Below are positions 1 through 5,598 of a stretch of 13,677 bases of DNA, piece by piece. The stretch comes from Alphaproteobacteria bacterium (lineage in GTDB: Bacteria; Pseudomonadota; Alphaproteobacteria; UBA2136; JALTLI01): the NCBI GenBank assembly GCA_027005635.1, contig JALTLI010000132.1:1-13677 (forward strand), in the 5' to 3' direction. How positions within the stretch are numbered: position 1 is the first letter of the stretch; every line of letters starts with the position of its first letter. Both the position numbers and the translations under genes were made by a program. The notes under the pieces were generated by a model. The model saw nothing but the letters and a program-made list of their open reading frames with translations. It was not told the origin of the DNA and did no database searches.

Positions 1-696
1 ATATTTTGTTACTGTATTGTTAATAAAATTTTCTGCTCTTTGTAAAGATTTTGCACTAGCAACAATAGATTTAAAGCTAATACCAATATTTTCTAGCTGT
101 TGCTTGTGTTTACGTACTCTTACTCTAAAATACTTTTCATTTTCATTAGAGCTATCATCTATCCAGCCAATATTGTTATTAGTTAAATATTTACGGATAT
201 CTTCTCGGCTAATTTCAAGCAATGGTCTAAAGATATTTGTATTATGAATATTAGTTTTTTCATTCATGGCAGATAATCCTTTTAAACCACTGCCTCTAGC
301 TAAGCGCATTAACATTGTTTCAGCAATATCATCCATATTATGCCCAGTATAAATACATTTAAAATTATTTTCATTACAAACTTCTGAGAAAAATTGATAA
401 CGGGCATAACGAGCAGATTGTTGCACATTACCCACTGGTTTTTGTTGCCATTTACTAGCAATAAAATTAACATTTAATTTATTACAGAATTTTTCTAATA
501 GTTTTTGCTCTTCATCTGCTTCTTTACGTAAATTATGATTAAAATGAACAGCTGTAATATTTTTAGTAGGATAATTTTTTGTTAACCAGAATAATAAGGC
601 TGTAGAATCTCCTCCACCAGAAAATGCTACAGCAAATTTTTCATCCTCTGATATACAGAAGTTATGCTGAAAAATATCTTTATTTAAGAGCGTCAA
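1..696 (-). CDS. tilS: tRNA(Ile)-lysidine synthetase TilS, N-terminal part (runs off left edge)
   Basis: TilS uses ATP to attach lysine to the wobble cytidine of tRNA-Ile(CAU), so that it reads AUA; it acts in the cytoplasm and is essential in most bacteria. The 232 visible codons hold the ATP-pyrophosphatase P-loop SGGGDSTALL (about residues 26-35), then HFNHNLR, the conserved stretch TGHNMDDIAETMLMRLARGSG, and RPLLEISREDIRKYL with a following DDSSNE and R-x-R segment, all in TilS order. The C-terminal domain lies outside the window. No in-frame ATG precedes the P-loop. The start chosen is TTG at 694-696, with AGGAAG six bases upstream, so the gene overlaps the end of cpoB by 17 bases and is probably translationally coupled to it. 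In alphaproteobacteria the order pal-cpoB-tilS-ftsH is common, so ftsH may follow beyond the edge (inference). Confidence 0.93.
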   Translation of the reverse strand, partial: MTLLNKDIFQHNFCISEDEKFAVAFSGGGDSTALLFWLTKNYPTKNITAVHFNHNLRKEADEEQKLLEKFCNKLNVNFIASKWQQKPVGNVQQSARYARYQFFSEVCNENNFKCIYTGHNMDDIAETMLMRLARGSGLKGLSAMNEKTNIHNTNIFRPLLEISREDIRKYLTNNNIGWIDDSSNENEKYFRVRVRKHKQQLENIGISFKSIVASAKSLQRAENFINNTVTKY

Positions 697-1549
697 GCTT
701 CTTCCTAGCTTTTGCTGCTTCTGGAGTATTTGGGAAATCTCTTAGTAATTTACCCCAAGCACTTTTTGCATGGTCTTTTCTATCCATCTGAACAAATGCT
801 ACACCCATTTTAAGTAAATTGGCTGGTGCTTTTGTACCGCTAGGAAATGCACCCAAACCATTAGAAAATTCAACCACAGCTTTTTCTGCCATACCTTGAA
901 CAAGGTATACTTCACCTAGCCAGTAGTATGCGTTATCAGCAAGTTTGTTATTTTTGTAGCGTTTAATAAACTCTTTAAAGTATTTTTCTGCTTTTTTATA
1001 TGATGTAGCAGTTAAAAACTTATATGATTTTTTATATAGCTCTTCAGCAGAGATATTTTTAGGGATAGTATCATCTTTTTCTTTTTTAATTTTAGAATCA
1101 GCTAAAGCTATAGGACCTTTATTTTTTTTCTTTTTAATTTTTTTAGGAGTATTAACAGCTGCTGTTTCTAGATCTTGCAATCTAAAATCTAAATCTTTGG
1201 TAATAAGTTCAACTTTGCTAGCAAGTTTATCTACTGAGTGACCTAAATCTTCAACAGAACCATACATTTTACGCCAGTCTTCTTCTAGTTGTTGAATACG
1301 GGCTTCAAAATCTGCCAACATTCTACGAACATCAGTAGAAACATTTACAGGACGTTTAGAAACATTAGCTGCAACTTTTTCTGTTGTACCAGAAAAAAGT
1401 TTTTGTTCAAGTAACATCAAACGACGTTCCATCTGATCCATACGAATTGCTTTACCAATAATATCGCCACCAGTTTCTTCTTCTGCTATTGCAGGTGTAG
1501 AAACAAAGCTTGCGCTTAAAAACATAGATATTAGTAAGAATTTTTTCAC
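680..1549 (-). CDS. cpoB: Cell division coordinator CpoB (YbgF), Tol-Pal periplasmic protein
   Basis: CpoB is a periplasmic partner of the Tol-Pal envelope-constriction machine; in E. coli it binds TolA and links outer-membrane constriction to peptidoglycan synthesis. The 289 aa product starts with a Sec signal peptide (lysines 2-3, hydrophobic to about residue 20, likely cleavage after AIA at 20-22). An N-terminal coiled-coil region follows (about 35-130), then a strongly basic Lys-rich linker (about 136-158), and three tetratricopeptide-like units (about 168-276, with NAYYWLGEVYLVQG and the ending PEAAKARKKL typical of YbgF). The start codon is GTG (1547-1549); the only nearby purine-rich site, AGG, is 12 bases away, so initiation may be weak. 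A hairpin terminator separates the gene from pal upstream, and a promoter candidate lies in the gap. tilS overlaps its end. The Lys-rich linker seems heavier than usual for the family, from memory. Confidence 0.93.
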   Translation of the reverse strand: MKKFLLISMFLSASFVSTPAIAEEETGGDIIGKAIRMDQMERRLMLLEQKLFSGTTEKVAANVSKRPVNVSTDVRRMLADFEARIQQLEEDWRKMYGSVEDLGHSVDKLASKVELITKDLDFRLQDLETAAVNTPKKIKKKKNKGPIALADSKIKKEKDDTIPKNISAEELYKKSYKFLTATSYKKAEKYFKEFIKRYKNNKLADNAYYWLGEVYLVQGMAEKAVVEFSNGLGAFPSGTKAPANLLKMGVAFVQMDRKDHAKSAWGKLLRDFPNTPEAAKARKKLDALK

Positions 1550-1578
1550 TTTTGGAACATGCCTATTTTATTATTAAT

Positions 1579-1608
1579 AATATAAAAACCTGTCGCAGAA
1601 TAACCCAA
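1579..1608 (-). promoter_or_regulatory. Sigma70-like promoter candidate for cpoB-tilS
   Basis: Read on the minus strand, TTGGGT (1603-1608) and TATATT (1579-1584) are separated by 18 bases; the -10 matches the consensus at five of six positions. It lies between the pal terminator and the GTG of cpoB, where a promoter would be needed if the terminator is efficient. In sequence this AT-rich such matches occur by chance, so the call rests mainly on position. Confidence 0.4.
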
Positions 1609-1623
1609 TGATATATTTTTGTA

Positions 1624-1656
1624 AACAGAAAAAGGTTCTGATATTCAGAACCTTTT
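1624..1656 (-). terminator. Intrinsic terminator after pal
   Basis: A perfect 12-base inverted repeat with a 3-base loop (1630-1641 and 1645-1656; arm AAAAGGTTCTGA) lies 26 bases after the pal stop. On the minus strand the hairpin ends in a run of T followed by CTGTTT; the A-rich side also gives a T run on the plus strand, so it could work both ways. It would uncouple cpoB-tilS from pal transcription. Confidence 0.8.
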
Positions 1657-1681
1657 CTTTAAGTTTAAGTTGTAACAAAAA

Positions 1682-2260
1682 CTATTTAACGTTTACTACG
1701 CCTCTGCGGTTTTCGCTCCAAGCTTCTTCTGTATGAGCTGGATTTTTAGGACGTTCCTTACCGTAACTAATAGTAGTTAATTTATTTGAAGGTACACCTA
1801 AACCAACAAGATATTTTTTAATTGCAACAGCACGTCTATCACCTAGTGCAAGGTTATATTCACGTGTACCACGTTCATCTGCATGACCTTCTACAACAAT
1901 ATTATTTGAAGTTGAAGTTCTAAGTTTATCTGCAATTGTAGCAAGCTGACTACGAGCTTCTGCTGAAAGTGATGCTGAATCAAATGAAAAACGAATATAA
2001 GACATATCATGCATTACATTTACATCATGGTTATCTGATGACATTTCATCATTTTGCATCATATCATTGTGCATTGCAGAATGATTATCATTCATAGGTT
2101 TAATATCTTCAACCATAACACTGCTACCATCATGGAAGTGGTGTTTTGCTATTGTTGATTCATCACCTAGCGTACCAATTGATGGTTCTGATGCTTGGAA
2201 ACTTGAACAAGCTGATAAAATTGTTACTGATACAGCCATTACTGAAATTTGTTTAATCAT
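1682..2260 (-). CDS. pal: Peptidoglycan-associated lipoprotein Pal
   Basis: Pal is an outer-membrane lipoprotein that grips peptidoglycan through an OmpA-like domain and works with TolB and CpoB to hold the envelope together and constrict it at division. The 192 aa product has a lipoprotein signal with lipobox LSAC, cysteine 18 being the acylation site, and an OmpA-C domain at about 87-192 including IRFSFDSASL and GHADERGTREYNLALGDRRA, which holds the Asp and Arg that bind meso-diaminopimelate in this family. The linker between them (40-86) is odd: 7 His, 8 Met and many Asp in 47 residues. The ATG (2258-2260) has AGAAGG ten bases upstream. tolB, which usually sits directly before pal in alphaproteobacteria, is absent here; icd takes its place, so the tol cluster is split. 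A terminator follows the gene. Confidence 0.95.
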   Translation of the reverse strand: MIKQISVMAVSVTILSACSSFQASEPSIGTLGDESTIAKHHFHDGSSVMVEDIKPMNDNHSAMHNDMMQNDEMSSDNHDVNVMHDMSYIRFSFDSASLSAEARSQLATIADKLRTSTSNNIVVEGHADERGTREYNLALGDRRAVAIKKYLVGLGVPSNKLTTISYGKERPKNPAHTEEAWSENRRGVVNVK

Positions 2261-2286
2261 TTAAAAAAAACCTTCTTTTTATTCTA

Positions 2287-2304
2287 TTTAGCTTGTTTGC
2301 TAAA
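2287..2304 (-). promoter_or_regulatory. Small inverted repeat in the pal leader
   Basis: TTTAGC (2287-2292) and GCTAAA (2299-2304) form a perfect 6-base stem with a 6-base loop, 26 bases before the pal ATG. There is no following T run on the minus strand, so it is not a convincing icd terminator. It may be a leader hairpin or chance. Further upstream TTGCAA, 17 bases and TAAAGT make a weak promoter match for pal. Confidence 0.25.
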
Positions 2305-2396
2305 AATTAATCTATAATTACGGATTAGACTTTAACGCGCAACCAATAATTTTGCAACCCCTTGATTAAATTTAATATCTATTATTGTGATAAAAT

Positions 2397-3839
2397 TTAC
2401 TCACCTTGCAGTAGAGAGAACCCTCTTTCACTATCAAAAGTATATAAATTCTCTACCTTTACCCAATCTATATTAGCATCAGAGATGTTTGCTAATAATT
2501 GTTGTATACTTTCATTTTTTGTATGACCATCTTTACCGCGAAATCTACAACACCAAGAATCACCAATAATCTCAACATCATCATTCACCATTGGGTAAAC
2601 TTTCATACCACGGTTAGCAAGTAGGTTGAAATCCATATCTGATGGAGTTATTTCTGCCAGTTTTTCACCTAAATCCTTTGGTGATCCACCTTCCCACTCT
2701 AAAAATACGTCCACCCCAACAAGTTCTTTATTTCTAACAGAAAGAGTACGTTCTGCATGGGTTGGCATTCTCATTTGTTTAAAATCTTCTTCGGCTGCAA
2801 CTTTTAATGAATTTGGTTTTTTACCCAAATTACGAATTACCGCTTCACCAAATTCCTTAGTTGAAAGAGCTTTAGATTTATCCTTGGCAATATCACCTGT
2901 ATGTTCACCATTTTCTAGGGTATAAAGCCATGCGTTTTCAATTTTTACCGCTATATCATTTTGCCCTATATGATGTAACATTAAAATTGCTCCATTTAAT
3001 AAACCAGATGGATTAGCTATTCCTTTTCCTGCAATATCTGGTGCTGAACCATGAACAGCTTCAAACATTGCACAGCTATGACCAATATTCATAGAACCAG
3101 CTAAACCAACAGATCCTGCAATTTGGCTAGCAATATCAGAAACAATATCACCGTATAAATTAAGTGTTACTAGTACATCAAAATTTTCTGGCTTATCAGC
3201 AACAAGCGCCATTCCTATATCTACAATGATTGCTTCTTTTTCAATTTCTGGATAATCTTCACCAATTAAATCAAATACTTTATGAAATAAACCATCAGAT
3301 ATTTTCATGATATTATCTTTAACTAAACAGGTAACTTTTTTTCTACCGTTTGCTTTAGCATATTCAAAGGCGTACCTACAAATAAGTTCGCTCCCTGCTC
3401 TGCTTAAAACTTTTAAGCTATGACAGGCGTCATGGGTTTGGCGGTATTCCATTCCTGCGTATAAATCTTCTTCATTTTCTCTTACGATAACCATATCAAT
3501 GGCATCATGCTTAGAATTTACAAATGGTTGATAAGTACGCACAGGACGAACATTAGAAAATAAACCAAATGATTTACGCAAAGTTACATTAACACTTTTA
3601 TAACCACCACCTTGTGGTGTTGTAATAGGAGCCTTTAAAAAAATGCCAGTACTACGTAATGATGCCCAAGCTTCATCTGTTATACCTGTAGAGTTGCCAC
3701 TTTCATAAACTTTTTTACCAATATCAATAAATGTTGGTTCAATTTGAGCGCCTGCTGCTTCTAGTATAGCAAGAGTTGCATCCATAATTTCTGGCCCGAT
3801 ACCGTCTCCACGAGCGATTGTTATTGGTGTTTTAGACAT
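2397..3839 (-). CDS. icd: Isocitrate dehydrogenase, long form with C-terminal extension
   Basis: This enzyme oxidatively decarboxylates isocitrate to 2-oxoglutarate in the citric acid cycle. The 480 aa product begins with the family motif ITIARGDGIGPEIM and holds the substrate-binding segment KSVNVTLRK (81-89) followed by RPVR (98-101), RENEEDLYAGMEY (120-132), the catalytic-lysine segment KDNIMK (174-179), and the ICD/IMDH signature around NLYGDIVSD (227-235) with metal-binding Asp residues. HGSAPDIAGKGIANPSG (263-279) lies in the nucleotide-binding region. The core ends near residue 340; about 140 further residues form an extra domain known from the Thermus and Rickettsia enzymes. Whether it uses NAD or NADP cannot be safely read here. 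The ATG has AGGA eight bases upstream. It lies 91 bases after the lipoprotein gene and 136 before pal, all on the same strand; no terminator was seen behind it. Confidence 0.93.
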   Translation of the reverse strand: MSKTPITIARGDGIGPEIMDATLAILEAAGAQIEPTFIDIGKKVYESGNSTGITDEAWASLRSTGIFLKAPITTPQGGGYKSVNVTLRKSFGLFSNVRPVRTYQPFVNSKHDAIDMVIVRENEEDLYAGMEYRQTHDACHSLKVLSRAGSELICRYAFEYAKANGRKKVTCLVKDNIMKISDGLFHKVFDLIGEDYPEIEKEAIIVDIGMALVADKPENFDVLVTLNLYGDIVSDIASQIAGSVGLAGSMNIGHSCAMFEAVHGSAPDIAGKGIANPSGLLNGAILMLHHIGQNDIAVKIENAWLYTLENGEHTGDIAKDKSKALSTKEFGEAVIRNLGKKPNSLKVAAEEDFKQMRMPTHAERTLSVRNKELVGVDVFLEWEGGSPKDLGEKLAEITPSDMDFNLLANRGMKVYPMVNDDVEIIGDSWCCRFRGKDGHTKNESIQQLLANISDANIDWVKVENLYTFDSERGFSLLQGE

Positions 3840-3865
3840 TTAATTATTCCTATTTTTATTACTCA

Positions 3866-3882
3866 ATAGAATTATTTTCTAT
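3866..3882. repeat. Inverted repeat upstream of icd
   Basis: ATAGAA (3866-3871) and TTCTAT (3877-3882) form a perfect 6-base inverted repeat with a 5-base centre in the gap between the lipoprotein gene and icd. It could be an operator or leader hairpin, or chance in AT-rich DNA. No protein partner is evident. Confidence 0.25.
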
Positions 3883-3930
3883 AACTTTTTAACAAAAAGC
3901 AATAGTTATAATGTTTTATTAAATAACTAG

Positions 3931-4449
3931 CTATTCATCTGTTGTAGAATTGCTTGTTTTAATTTCTAAACGGTGCAGATTATATATTTTACTAGGTATA
4001 TATGTATAATTAAAATTTAAAGATTTAGTGCTAAAGTTATTAGGAGTAGTACCCATAAAAGTGCTTTTTAATATTTTATAATCAACCAAATAAGTTGTAG
4101 CTATAAATCTTAAAAATTCTTCTGCAACTTCTTTTTCATTTGCTCCAATTGAATATTGAGGTGTTTTTTCTTTCCACAGTAACCGCAAACTCCCTACCTC
4201 ATCAGGTTTATATTTATTATCATCTAAATATAAATTTACACTATTCCATACCCCGCCTTGACAACCAAAATCATATTCTACAACCGATTGAGCATCTGAT
4301 GCACCATGAACTAAATCACAAGGAGCATCATTTGCAATACGTTGAGCTTCATCAACAAATTTTAAAAAACCTACAGCTGGTTTTTGTTTAAAACTACAAC
4401 CTGCTAATACTAGACTTATAAATAGTATTGTTGTAATAGATTTAATCAT
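3931..4449 (-). CDS. Putative lipoprotein of unknown function
   Basis: The 172 aa product has a clear type II signal peptide: MIKS, a hydrophobic stretch, and lipobox LAGC with cysteine 18 as the lipidation site, so it is probably anchored to a membrane facing the periplasm. The mature part has two further cysteines (in APCDLV and DFGCQGG) that could form a disulfide, an acidic and aromatic middle (LYLDDNKYKPDEVGSL), and a Ser/Thr/Asn-rich tail. I do not recognise a family. The ATG (4447-4449) is preceded by AAGGA with a 7-base spacer, which supports the start. It lies 43 bases downstream of the deaminase gene on the same strand and may share its transcript. Confidence 0.8.
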   Translation of the reverse strand: MIKSITTILFISLVLAGCSFKQKPAVGFLKFVDEAQRIANDAPCDLVHGASDAQSVVEYDFGCQGGVWNSVNLYLDDNKYKPDEVGSLRLLWKEKTPQYSIGANEKEVAEEFLRFIATTYLVDYKILKSTFMGTTPNNFSTKSLNFNYTYIPSKIYNLHRLEIKTSNSTTDE

Positions 4450-4492
4450 TCTTTATTCCTTGTTTTTATAAATAATAGCCTATTTAAGTTTA

Positions 4493-4936
4493 TTAACGGT
4501 TAGGCAATTTTGCTTTACCTACATAGTATTTCTCAGGTAATAAATCCATAACTTGCATTTTGAAGTACTCTCTGTCTTCTTCTAAGATAACATAACATTC
4601 TGGTGAGTAATCAGAAATTATTTCACGGCAATTACCACATGGTGAAACAACTCTCATGGTTTTATCATGCTTATTTGGGCGTGGTTTACGCACAGCTACT
4701 ATTGTTTCAATATCTCTATCTTCTACGGTTAAAGCTTTACCAATTGCTATAGGTTCTGCGCATTGAGCGCAACCACCAACGTAAGTATCTAAATTGAAAG
4801 ATGTATAAACATTACCGTTTTTTGTACGCAAGGCAACGGCTATATGATGCCAATCTTCTCTAAAATGTTTATCTATGAAAGATTTAGCTATTTCAATTAG
4901 TTCTAAATCTTTTACTGTTAGTTTTTGTTTTTTCAA
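4493..4936 (-). CDS. Cytidine deaminase-like zinc enzyme
   Basis: The 147 aa product belongs to the cytidine/deoxycytidylate deaminase fold: CAE at 59-61 (zinc-binding Cys and catalytic Glu) and PCGNC at 99-103 (the other two zinc cysteines, 100 and 103). This spacing and size match small tetrameric cytidine deaminases and blasticidin-S-deaminase-like proteins, which hydrolyse cytidine-type substrates to uridine-type products; the substrate cannot be fixed from sequence. An extra cysteine pair member at 56 (GGCAQCAE) sits just before the active site. The start is TTG (4934-4936); AAGG seven bases upstream supports it, and no ATG is available nearby. It heads a minus-strand run leading into the lipoprotein gene. 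Confidence 0.85.
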   Translation of the reverse strand: MKKQKLTVKDLELIEIAKSFIDKHFREDWHHIAVALRTKNGNVYTSFNLDTYVGGCAQCAEPIAIGKALTVEDRDIETIVAVRKPRPNKHDKTMRVVSPCGNCREIISDYSPECYVILEEDREYFKMQVMDLLPEKYYVGKAKLPNR

Positions 4937-4963
4937 TTTTTTACCTTATTTGTTGTTACTTAT

Positions 4964-4985
4964 ATTTGTAATTTATTTGTAATTT
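4964..4985. repeat. Tandem 11-base duplication
   Basis: Two perfect, directly adjacent copies of ATTTGTAATTT (4964-4974 and 4975-4985) lie in the leader upstream of the deaminase gene. A slippage duplication is the simple explanation; it falls where the promoter of that gene is expected. Confidence 0.6.
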
Positions 4986-5040
4986 ATACTGTTTAAGCTT
5001 ATTAAAGTTTTAGAGTTTTGCCAAGCCCTTATCAACGCAT

Positions 5041-5079
5041 CCGTCATGCCGGCGAAGGCCGGTGGTATCCACGGAGCAA
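5041..5079. repeat. Left inverted arm of the GIY-YIG unit
   Basis: The GC-rich arm contains the stem CCGGC-GAAG-GCCGG (5049-5062) enclosed by CCGT (5041-5044) and ACGG (5071-5074). The match to the right arm extends through 5079 with one small gap. Confidence 0.8.
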
Positions 5080-5096
5080 TTTGTGTTAAACACAAA
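5080..5096. repeat. Perfect palindrome abutting the GIY-YIG stop codon
   Basis: TTTGTGTT (5080-5087), one A, and AACACAAA (5089-5096) form a perfect 8-base inverted repeat directly next to the stop codon of the GIY-YIG gene (5097-5099) and just inside the left arm. There is no T run behind it on the minus strand, so it is a weak terminator candidate at best; it may be part of the element's end structure. Confidence 0.6.
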
Positions 5097-5384
5097 CTAA
5101 TTGTTAATTGTCTCATACAAATCATGCCAATCTGGATTATTATCTAAAATAAGTTTAACTTTAAACCTTCTTTCCCAATTTTTAATACATTTCTCTTGTG
5201 CTATAGCTTCTTTAATAGTTGGAAGTTTTTCAAAAAATACCAATCTTTTTAAACTATATTTTTTTGTAAACCCCTCAATTTTAGCTTGTTTATGTTCCCA
5301 TACTCTACGGCTAATATCATTTGTTACGCCTACATATAATGTTCCATTTGGTTTATTTGTCATTATATAGATATAAGCACTCAT
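5097..5384 (-). CDS. GIY-YIG superfamily nuclease-like protein (YhbQ/UvrC-N type)
   Basis: The 95 aa product is a stand-alone GIY-YIG domain: YIYIM at 4-8 and LYVGV at 16-20 are the paired signature strands, with R26/R27 and the following WEHK segment (29-32) in the place of the catalytic Arg and helix, and E63/N69 region (EKCIKNWERRFKVKLI) supplying the later conserved acidic and Asn residues. Such domains cut DNA in repair and homing enzymes; the small COG2827 type has no firmly established role. The ATG (5382-5384) has AAGG eight bases upstream. It is framed by inverted GC-rich arms, unlike any other gene here, and sits in the gap between alaS and the deaminase gene, which suggests insertion. 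Confidence 0.9.
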   Translation of the reverse strand: MSAYIYIMTNKPNGTLYVGVTNDISRRVWEHKQAKIEGFTKKYSLKRLVFFEKLPTIKEAIAQEKCIKNWERRFKVKLILDNNPDWHDLYETINN

Positions 5385-5421
5385 TACTTTACCTTTTTAT
5401 TTTGAGTGCTTTGCACATTTG

Positions 5422-5457
5422 TTGCCTCCGTGGATACCGGCCTGCGCCGGCATGACG
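5422..5457. repeat. Right inverted arm of the GIY-YIG unit
   Basis: This arm is the near reverse complement of 5041-5079 and contains the stem CCGGC-CTGC-GCCGG (5437-5450). The loop differs from that of the left arm (CTGC here, GAAG on the plus strand there) while the stem is kept. It lacks three bases present in the left arm between the stem and the GGTATCC/GGATACC part. Confidence 0.8.
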
Positions 5458-5513
5458 TAACTTGATGGGTTTGGTGTTTAAATTATTAGTTGCTCAATAT
5501 TTGTCAATCCTTG

Positions 5514-5597
5514 CTATGAGTATGTAGTAAAAAAATAACCCAGTAAGCCTGTTACTGCAGCTGTCGCTGATGAAATCACATAATCTTTCAAATCCAT
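5514..5597 (-). CDS. Possible small hydrophobic ORF directly after alaS
   Basis: An ATG (5595-5597) begins one base after the alaS stop and opens 27 codons ending in TAG (5514-5516). The peptide starts MDLKDYVISS and continues as an uninterrupted Ala/Gly/Leu/Phe-rich stretch (about residues 7-24) that could span a membrane once. GGA lies just upstream within the alaS end, so coupled translation is possible. It could be a real small membrane protein, the remnant of a longer gene cut short near the GIY-YIG unit, or chance. The same bases also hold a hairpin that looks like a weak alaS terminator, which argues against coding. Confidence 0.35.
   Translation of the reverse strand: MDLKDYVISSATAAVTGLLGYFFTTYS
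5529..5557 (-). terminator. Weak candidate terminator for alaS
   Basis: On the minus strand a 6-base stem (CAGTAA/TTACTG, 5541-5546 and 5552-5557, 5-base loop) is followed by GGTTA and seven T (5529-5535). The stem is short, and the bases also lie inside the possible small ORF, so the two readings compete. Confidence 0.3.
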
Positions 5598-5598
5598 A

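Larger units (their letters stand above)
5041..5457. mobile_element. Putative GIY-YIG unit bounded by inverted GC-rich arms
   Basis: A left arm (5041-5074) and a right arm (5428-5457) are near-perfect reverse complements of each other (core ATGCCGGCG...CCGTGG on one side, its complement on the other) and bound a single GIY-YIG gene. Each arm is far richer in G+C than its surroundings and folds on itself: CCGGC/GCCGG stems at 5049-5062 and 5437-5450, plus CCGT/ACGG at the ends of the left arm. Similarity weakly continues outward (ATCAA at 5031-5035, TTGAT at 5462-5466). I recall similar GCCGGC palindromes beside GIY-YIG genes in other alphaproteobacterial genomes. Mobility is inference; no target duplication is obvious. 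Confidence 0.6.

Noticed and set aside
17..247. Plus-strand frame at the left edge
   Set aside because: It is the shadow of tilS, whose P-loop and downstream motifs are unambiguous on the minus strand.
2261..2396. Terminator after icd
   Set aside because: The TTTAGC/GCTAAA stem has no T run on the minus strand, and the TTAAATTTAA palindrome is too AT-rich and short.
4140..4391. Plus-strand frame rich in His and Leu opposite the lipoprotein gene
   Set aside because: It lies wholly antisense to a gene with a clear lipobox and Shine-Dalgarno; its odd composition is the complement of ordinary codons there.
5041..5457. CRISPR-like or insertion-sequence reading of the inverted arms
   Set aside because: There are only two copies, in inverted orientation, with a non-transposase gene between; no direct repeats with spacers and no DDE or HUH transposase are present.
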